DNA from: Ctenosaura bakeri
Taxonomy: Eukaryota; Chordata; Lepidosauria; Squamata; Iguanidae
Assembly (NCBI GenBank): GCA_948474755.1
Contig: CAOLHI010000491.1
Location: 248,001 to 312,000, forward strand
Direction: 5' to 3'
DNA length: 64,000 bases
The translations under genes were made by a program, and so were the position numbers. Below the pieces are notes generated by a model, which saw only the letters and a list, made by a program, of their open reading frames with translations, made no database searches and had not been told where the DNA came from. This document shows positions 25,188-64,000 of the stretch, piece by piece. The stretch's first letter is position 1. Each line of letters starts with the position of its first letter.

Positions 25188-25420
25188 TACATAAACGTGC
25201 ATCAGGGTAAAAATTAAAATTGGATCTTTATTTTGGAATCAAACAATCCCAGTTTTCCTCATCCGCTCACATATCTAAACACTGTTGTTATCCTCAATGG
25301 TACCAAACAGTTACCACTCACATCTTTACAAATGGTGGCTGCTCAGTAATTCTGAAAAGCAAACCATATGTTCGCCTGTATTTACTAGAAGGTAATAAAT
25401 AACCATACATGCATCTATGC

Positions 25421-25442
25421 ACACACACACACACACACACAC
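25421..25442. repeat. (AC)11 microsatellite in the probable 3' UTR
   Basis: Eleven uninterrupted AC units. Confidence 0.9.
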
Positions 25443-28151
25443 GTCAGAATAATGGGTGGTTATAACATGCATAGATTCAATCAAGGACCCAACTAACCTT
25501 AAAATAAAAGTGCATGGAAAACAAGAATATAAATTTAGACAAATCATATTTTGGAAGGAAATTTCAATGTGCTTTTATAAAAATAAAAGGTTGCTACTAT
25601 AACATGAGTTTGTAAAAACTCTCATGACAACAGAAAGGGCTAAAATGTTTCTAGGTCTGAGATACATATTACAACAGAGGAATCCACATTTTAAGTCTTA
25701 AATGGGCATGTAAAAATATTGATGTCTTCAAATTACTTTGGGATTTACTGGAAAACAAAATGCATCTTGAACATTTAGAACTTCCTTTACACACACGGCA
25801 TGTACAATCAGGGTTTCAATTGTGATATTTAAAAAGCAAATGGAACAACCTGGATGTCACATATCTTGCTTGAACAGATATATTTCTTCCAAAAAAAAAT
25901 AAAAATAGAATTCAGTCCAACATAGCTGAATAGCGGTTGCAGTGAATTAGAAGGCTAAAATAATATGGACTGTTTCAGAGATAATCTCTCCCCCTATACT
26001 TTTGAATAGCATAGCTTAAGGCTGCCTCCCACTTGCTTTGTCTTATTGGAGAAGAAATTCCATTATTGTGGGACTGCAACAAAATTTCTCAAGAATACAC
26101 TGGCTGTACGTTCCAGCGCAGGATATAGCACCAACAACATACAGAACTCAAGTATGTATGTGGTAGCATATACCTAAGTTTCAAGAATTTTACTCATAGT
26201 GAGGTGCAGCACTGATTTAAATGTATTCATTGAAGCTCCACTGTCCTAACAATACCTAGATTAACACACATGTGCATTAATCACAATTATACTTATCTCA
26301 TTAAAAAACCTATGCTACCTACACTTTTAAAAACATTTTTAAAACCTTTCAGATGGGCCAGTGTTCATAAAATTATCGCTTACCTTTTATACAATGTCCA
26401 TCTAATGCTCAGAAAGGAGATGCTGAGCTTCTCCTTATATTTATTAAGTTGCATTCAATAACTTTGGTGCATGAATTTATCAGAAAAACCCACAATGCAG
26501 CACTCCTCCTATGAGGAAGGCAGGTATCGTGACAATGAGAGTACACAGTAATCTATCCTGTTAACCTATTCCTTGGCTGCACCCCTCTTTTACAAAAGGG
26601 CAGCTTTGTATTTCATTCAACAAACTTTTGGCTGAGTTTTCCCCAAGCACGCCTACATATGTAAGCAATTTTATTCAAATTACTTCAACACTTTGTCCTC
26701 ACGTTTAGCAAAGTTCTATTACACTAGAACAAAGCAGCCATGGAAACTGTTCCAGACTGTTTTTCCCCCACACTGTTACTGTACAAACCAGATTGTACAT
26801 CACTGGTACAAAATTCAACTCCATTTACATCAATCCAAATGAGAACTGAAGCATGCAGCAAATATGTAAACATGTTATTTAAAATATTTTTAAGTTACAC
26901 TAAATGCCCAAGAAGGAGATAAACGCTCCCATGGTATAATGTCAGTAAGGCGGGGTAGATAGCAAATGGTGGAAAAGAGCAAGATTTTTCCCCAGCTGTA
27001 AGAACCAAGTCGGCCATCATCCTTCCTAGTGAAAGCAAAAATAATACAGAGAGACCAAAACTATCTGTTTGAAGTTTTCATTCTACAAAGAACTGGCAAA
27101 AGATCAGGAGAAAAGAAAGTGAGGTCTCTCAACCTTTATTCATCCTAGTTTCTCTTTTTGGCCAGTCCACTAAATGACTGACAATAGTGAACTAAAGGGA
27201 TCTTATATCCTTGTTACAATGGACTCTTGTTGAAAACAAGAAGACCAAAGTTTGCATTCCAAGGCTTGCAAAATATCGGAATCAACACTGATTATTAAAA
27301 AGTGACATCAGCAATAAGCAATAGCAGCTATCCTTTGACCTAGATGCTACAGCCATTCAAATGAGTTAAGCAACATGGTATTTTAAAGATAGAGATCATT
27401 AATAACTTCAAGTCAAGGCACAAGATACTTTTCAGCCAATTGATTACAGAAGAATCTAAAAAAATCCTGTCACATTCTTGTATATGGACGTTTGCACCAA
27501 ATAACCTAGGACTTCAGTTCAAAATAGGCAAATAAAGTTAGGCAACATAATAAGGGAAAGCAAACAAGAACTGAAAAAAGCAACACTTGACTATAATTAT
27601 TGTTTGCTTTAGTACAAGTGACATACCAATAATAGACAGAAAGAACATAATAACATCTTATGGATTCATACAATATAGAAGAAGCCGCGTGTGCCTTTAC
27701 AGCTTCTCATTTCTTTTTTAATGTTATTTTTGAATATTTCAGAATGCTTTAATAACCTGCTGGTTTTTGTTTAAAGGGATAAACCAGGATTCATACGAGA
27801 GACAAAAAATGAGCTTTTAAAGCCTATGAACTCTAGAGTAAATAAAAATTCCTACCTCCTTGAAACTTGTTAAAATAAAAGAATATTTGAACTAAAGTCC
27901 TGATGTGTGTAGCCTTTTAAGGATTTTCTGTTGTGCCCATTTCCCTTTCATTGGGTTGTAGATCAATCACCCGTGTTCCATACCGATGTGGTCATCACCA
28001 AAGAGTTAAGAAACAAACACTACAATTTAAATGCATCCTGTGTAAATCCTTGAAACGTATGCCAATATTTGCTTTTTTGCTTTCTTGCCCAGGAAAAAGT
28101 TATCAGTTTTTTTCTTCTTTGACACATCAGGCAATCTAACAGTCTGGACAC

Positions 28152-59734
<31,583 letters not shown>

Positions 59735-60599
59735 CTGAAGAAAAGAAAAAGGGAGCAGGCATAAGACACCCCCCAAATTCTGGCCTACACAGCTTTTTTC
59801 TTACTGCTTCAAAGCGTACATGTGCAATAGCAAAAGCCCACAACACACAATGGAACCTTCGGTCACAGTTGTCTGCAGAAAGTACACGGATACAAAGGGA
59901 ACTTTCAACTGCTCCCAATAGAAAACCATAGAGTTTTTATGGTAAGGAAACTTTTTCTTTTGTCACAGCCTGTTATAGCAGTCTAAGTACAGCCTCCAGA
60001 CTGTTGGATCTGTATACATCATCCTATGTAGAAAGGATCAGGCTTTCCCATGTTTGTCAGCCCAGTACCCCCAAGCAGCTAGGTAAATGCTTCCATTTCA
60101 AACTATAGATCCTTTAAAATTACAATGTTGGCTGCTATTAAATGGAAATGGAGAGACCAAAGGATTCCTTGTCTACTGAATGGAGGCCCTATGTGGGAAA
60201 TGGAAATCAGGTCTGGGCTCACTTTCTAATTCTGCATCCAGACAGACAAACAACCTGGCAACATTCATCTCCACTCCAGTACTAGATGCAAATTCTATAT
60301 AGGCTGGTCTGATTCCCAGGCCACAGTCAACCTTTACTCCTGAAAGGTCATATTCACTAGAAGGCTATGCTCATGAGCATGTGGTCAAAAGTACATGTTG
60401 CTGAGACACCTCACACACCTACATGAATCCTTTCACCTCCAATCACTTGTGCTATTAATGGACACAGAACCATCACATACAATACCTCTGAGGACATATA
60501 TTTCTCAGAAATAGGTAATCGCTCTGCCTCCCTGCCAAACAATCAAACAGTACCCAATTGCTGCAACTTTCATAAATCAGTTTATGAATATTGTTTACC

Positions 60600-60905
60600 T
60601 GCAGCTGGCCTGCAGAAACTAAGGTGCCCCACTGGTCTCTAGAAACCCCTATAGAGTACATGATAACGCAGCTAGTAAGGATATTTTGGATCATAGCAAT
60701 GTTTGTCGCTGAGATGCCCCACTGTCCAAGGTAACTCACTGGTCTGAGGAGCCCCATAGGTCTCTAGAGACCCATACAGAGTACATGATTATGTGGCTAG
60801 TAAGGATATTTTGGATCATAGCTACAAGGTATCCCACTGGTCTCCAGAGACCCCTATAGAGCACATGGCTAGTAAGGATATTTTGGATCATAGCAACATT
60901 GGTCT
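60600..60905. repeat. Three-copy local tandem repeat with deletions
   Basis: Three units start at 60635, 60760 and 60840 with gtctctagagaccc-like sequence. They share agagtacatg and gctagtaaggatattttgga followed by tcatagc. Spacing is 125 and 80 bp. Unit 3 has lost the 'attatgtg' piece, and the spacer 'gccccactg…aggtaactcactg' is itself a partial copy of 'aaggtgccccactg'. Confidence 0.85.
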
Positions 60906-62283
60906 TCCTAAAATAGAAGTGGAATAAATTTCAGTTCTTCAAACTGAAAAAAAGGTGGGGAGAGACATGAAGTGGAAACTGACATGGTATTGTATGGTCT
61001 AGCACTGAAAAGTGCTTGCATCTTTTCTTAATTGTGTATCTTTGCCTTAGGAAATGTACTCCAGAAGAACAAGCTGACACTGAAAGTTACATGGTACCTC
61101 TTGTTCCCTATGATGTCAACGGACAAGGGAACAGGTTACTTAGCAAGAATGAAGGAAAGGTTGTTTAACTTAGAGGAAGCCTTAACTTAAACTACAGGCT
61201 AATACTGGTATTCAAAACTTCTATTGAATTGGTTAACTTGGTGGTATTTTCTCAGCATATACACTCTGAAATAGTGACTTGGCAATCTTATCAAAATACA
61301 CTAGAATGCAAGGATGCTGAAGTCAGGGTCATGTTCTGTACAGATTCTGGTCTGTCAGGGTGTGGGACAGCAATGCATTTCTTTCAATAAAGTTGGATCC
61401 CAGATTCACCAAGTCTTTAATTTCTGCTAGAGTTACTGGGGAAGAAACTTCTCCTTCACCACCATTATTTTGGAATATCCTCCTCTATTGATACTGACTT
61501 TGGCTTCACTTTGATAACAAGTGAAGATGTGACTCTTTATTGAACCTTTTGTGACCTAGAGATCATGGCTCAACTTGGTTGTGTGCAGTTCTATTTCTGT
61601 AACTTACTTTATATTGTTTCAAATAATTTTAAAATATTTTGAACCTTTCAAATTGTTTTAAAGATCTGTTGTCTGTGAATTACCCTGACATTTTTGGATA
61701 TAGAATGGGGTACAAACATGTCTACCCAGAAGGGTACAGAACAAGAGTAACAAAATATTGTTATACTAAAATACTCCAAAGAATCATTCTTCCTTGTTAT
61801 TCAGAGAGTATCCATGCAGGAATCTTCCAGAAATATGTTTCTCTTGCAGGATGGCTCTCTACTCAATCAAGGAGATCCACATGGACACATATTTTTCAAA
61901 TGTGATGGCATGATGGGTCATTTATGGAAATGTGTCTGGCGTCTATATGGGATCAAAGAGTTCTATCCAAACAAGGTCACTTGGTCTTGATCTCGCAGAT
62001 TCTTCCATCAGCACAATATACTGGAAAGAGATTTTTCATTATCTCTTCCATTATCCAACCCTGTAGTATGTCCTAAGTTGTTCCAAGTAGTTCTATAAGT
62101 CATCAGAGTAGATTCTGGCTAAGTCCAAGTGGTTGCAAGGGGGAGGGGGAATTACCTGAACAATCACTACCCTCCCTATTTTGCTGATAATAGTCTCTAC
62201 TGGGTTAAAGAACATTATGTTAATAGCTCTTCATCAACTGAAGACAACCCAATACCATTCTGGTCCTCTCCTAAGTAGCTACA

Positions 62284-62719
62284 GGCCCTTTTCACACGGG
62301 AAGGAAAAAACGTCCTGAGACATCCTGAGTCCGTCGCCACATGGAGCAGTGCGTTTTCGCTGCTCCACACTCCTCGGCGTCCTGTGGCGTCCTGTGGGGC
62401 CCAAAATGGCGGCTTACGACTGGCGGAGGCTCTCCACCAACTGGAGAAGCTCACCAGCCGGAAAGCCCGCCCCCGGCAGATCTGCAGGCACACCCTTGCG
62501 CGCGCCTGCAAATCCACACCGGGTGCTGCGATGGGGCTGCGCGATCGTGCTTTTTAAAAACCACTTGAAAAGCACATGGCGCCGCCACTTCCAGGTGCCC
62601 TAGCGTCGATTGGGGTGTGGAATTACACAAAAGTAATCTGCCCCAATCCATTTTACAGTGTAGACAACCTCGTCAGAGGTCGCTCTACACCGTTTTTAAA
62701 CCCCTGTGTGAAAAGGGCC
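62284..62719. mobile_element. CpG-rich non-autonomous DNA transposon (MITE)
   Basis: Starts ggcccttttcacacggg and ends cccctgtgtgaaaagggcc, near-perfect inverted repeats. ACA flanks both sides (62281-62283 and 62720-62722), possibly a 3-bp duplication. The 436-bp interior is CpG-rich with two gcgtcctgtggcgtcctgtg-like repeats near 62379. Resembles 468-889. Confidence 0.8.
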
Positions 62720-63219
62720 ACAGTGTGAAAAATTTGGCTAAAATGCCAGTTAAAATATGCTTTTAAGTAACACCAGGGGGAAAAATATAAAAGAATAACA
62801 TTTTGCTGGGTCATTATCACTAATGTTATTGTTAAAATAAGCCAATTTGTGACTATTCAGATGTGCAATTCCCCTCCCTCTTGGGGATAAAGAACTTCTT
62901 TTGTGGGCTTTTCAGGATGCAAATTCTGTAAGAAGGGTCACCAAGTGGTCAGTATTAAAAACTGACTTGTGATGGATGCACTTTTGCTCTTGGTTTATTC
63001 AGTTCTCATAAACTTTTGAGGTTAGAGATTATAAAATGCATCAGGATGGTAGTTCCATTTCTAATCCAAGTAATAATTCATTTAAATACACAGGCAGCAG
63101 GCTCCCTTGACCTTGACAAGGCAACCTCCAAAAGACTGGCACCCCTTCAAGTGTCCCAGTTTTCCTTCCCTGACAGAGTTTCTGTGTCTTTGCCAAAAGC
63201 ATAGTAAACAACGTTCAAC

Positions 63220-64000
63220 AGCTGTAGCTTTTTCGATGCTGTATCTCCAAGATGGGGAGAACTGTATCTGTTGAATTACTCTCCATCACACAATTGCTAA
63301 AAAGTCAGAGCCCCCATTTTAAGTAGTCATAAAAATAATTTTCTGCCATTTCCTTCAACTTCCTAACAGAATTTAGGCTGACCAGGTGATTTCTGACTAA
63401 CTCCTTATCAGTCTTGATATGTAACCTAGATGACTTGCCAAGGTCTCTGTTGATGCATGGAAACACACAGATCTCTTTCTGAGGGGAAAAAAATAAAGCA
63501 AAATAGGTATTGAGCAGTTTTGCCTTTTCATTAGCATTTTACCATCCTTGCTGAGCAGTGGTCCTACCATTTCATTATCATTTTCTTGTTTCGAGCACAT
63601 TTGAAAAACCTCTTTCTATTGCTCCTTGCTTGTCTAGCCAATCTCAACTCATTTTGAGCTTTAGCTTTCCTTACACTGTTCCTACAAGCTTGGGCTACAC
63701 ATCTGTACCCCTCCTTGGTCCTTCCTTCCATTCTTTATAAATGTTCTTTTTTCTTTTTACTTCCTCCTCAAGGTTGTTGTAGAGCTGCATCTTCTTTTTT
63801 CAGATGTTTTCCATTTTTCTTGTTCAATGGAATTGTTTGTGAATGTGCTTTCTTTCTTCAGGAAATTTCACCCATGCTGGGTTTCATTTTCCTTTAGTAT
63901 CTCTAACCATAGGGTTCTGCCCAGTATTTCCTTAAGCTTGATAAAATCAGCTTTCCTAAAATCTAAAGTTTGTGTTCTGACTATAATTTTCTTTGACCTG
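63220..64000 (-). mobile_element. CR1 LINE fragment, antisense, runs off the window
   Basis: The minus strand reads degraded CR1 ORF2 between endonuclease and reverse transcriptase: pieces equivalent to RCVAQACRNSVRKAKAQNEL, RLARQARSNRKRFFKCARNK and then LLSKDGKMLMK. This is the region upstream of the RT found in the other copies, so this fragment lacks its 3' end at the left and continues past 64000. Confidence 0.75.

Larger units (their letters stand above)
25160..28151 (-). other. FHIP2A: Probable FHIP2A 3' UTR
   Basis: About 3 kb directly downstream of the stop codon. It contains no recognisable transposon copy, only an 11-unit CA repeat, unlike almost every other 3-kb stretch of the window. 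Minus-strand AATAAA occurs at 25182-25187 and 25227-25232, with a GT-rich stretch just beyond the first; internal candidates lie at 26440-26445, 26670-26675 and 27135-27140. The exact 3' end is inferred and alternative ends are likely. Confidence 0.6.
59735..64000 (-). other. 3' part of FHIP2A intron 1
   Basis: The first coding exon is not seen before the window edge. The intron holds the three-copy local repeat, a CpG-rich MITE and an antisense CR1 fragment. The region 60910-62280 shows nothing recognised. Confidence 0.65.

Noticed and set aside
61639..61905. 88-codon open frame in intron 1
   Set aside because: No recognisable domain, splice context or codon pattern.
62215..62651. Open frames and CpG cluster as a possible promoter or first exon of FHIP2A
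   Set aside because: The cluster is bounded by inverted repeats and is a transposon. No frame matches the expected N-terminus.

Overview
This is vertebrate nuclear DNA, most likely from a squamate reptile (lizard or snake). The window holds one multi-exon gene with canonical GT-AG introns, set in AT-rich, repeat-dense DNA. The repeats are CR1 LINEs ending in ATTCTATG motifs, L1-type and L2-type LINE fragments, tRNA-derived SINEs, two SINEs with a 5S-rRNA-derived head, and several families of short inverted-repeat DNA transposons. The 5S-headed SINE together with a CR1/L1/L2 mixture points to squamates; this is inference from remembered repeat families, not a database search.

Gene: the minus strand carries sixteen consecutive coding exons of FHIP2A (FAM160B1), the RAI16-like subunit of an FTS-Hook-FHIP cargo adaptor complex for dynein. 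The exons run from 59734 down to a TAA at 28152-28154. Joined, they keep one open frame of 748 codons plus stop, and every junction phase agrees. Only the short first coding exon (about 15 residues by recollection of the human protein) is missing; it should lie beyond position 64000. A 3' UTR of about 3 kb probably runs down to tandem polyadenylation signals near 25182-25232.

Layout: 1-25 kb is intergenic DNA downstream of FHIP2A. It holds a GC-rich inverted-repeat element with a perfect 16-bp hairpin (468-889), CR1 fragments (2.3-3.2 kb and 21.9-22.5 kb), a 5S-derived SINE (3.4-3.6 kb), a mosaic of L1 3' fragments (5.6-8.4 kb), two GC-rich blocks, diverged tandem repeats of about 130 and 138 bp, a MITE nested in a hAT-like element (18.4-18.7 kb) and a Tigger-like MITE (23.1-23.6 kb). 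The region 25.2-28.2 kb is probable 3' UTR and free of recognisable transposons. From 28.2 to 59.7 kb lie the exons and introns; the introns carry CR1, L2, SINE, hAT, TTAA-flanked and Tigger-like insertions. The region 59.7-64 kb is the start of the large first intron, with a three-copy local repeat, a CpG-rich MITE and an antisense CR1 fragment running off the edge.

I found no second protein-coding gene, functional tRNA/rRNA gene, CRISPR array or wholly new system. The most unusual signals are the composite transposon structures, the local tandem repeats, and a 5S-derived SINE that ends about 30 bp from a splice acceptor.
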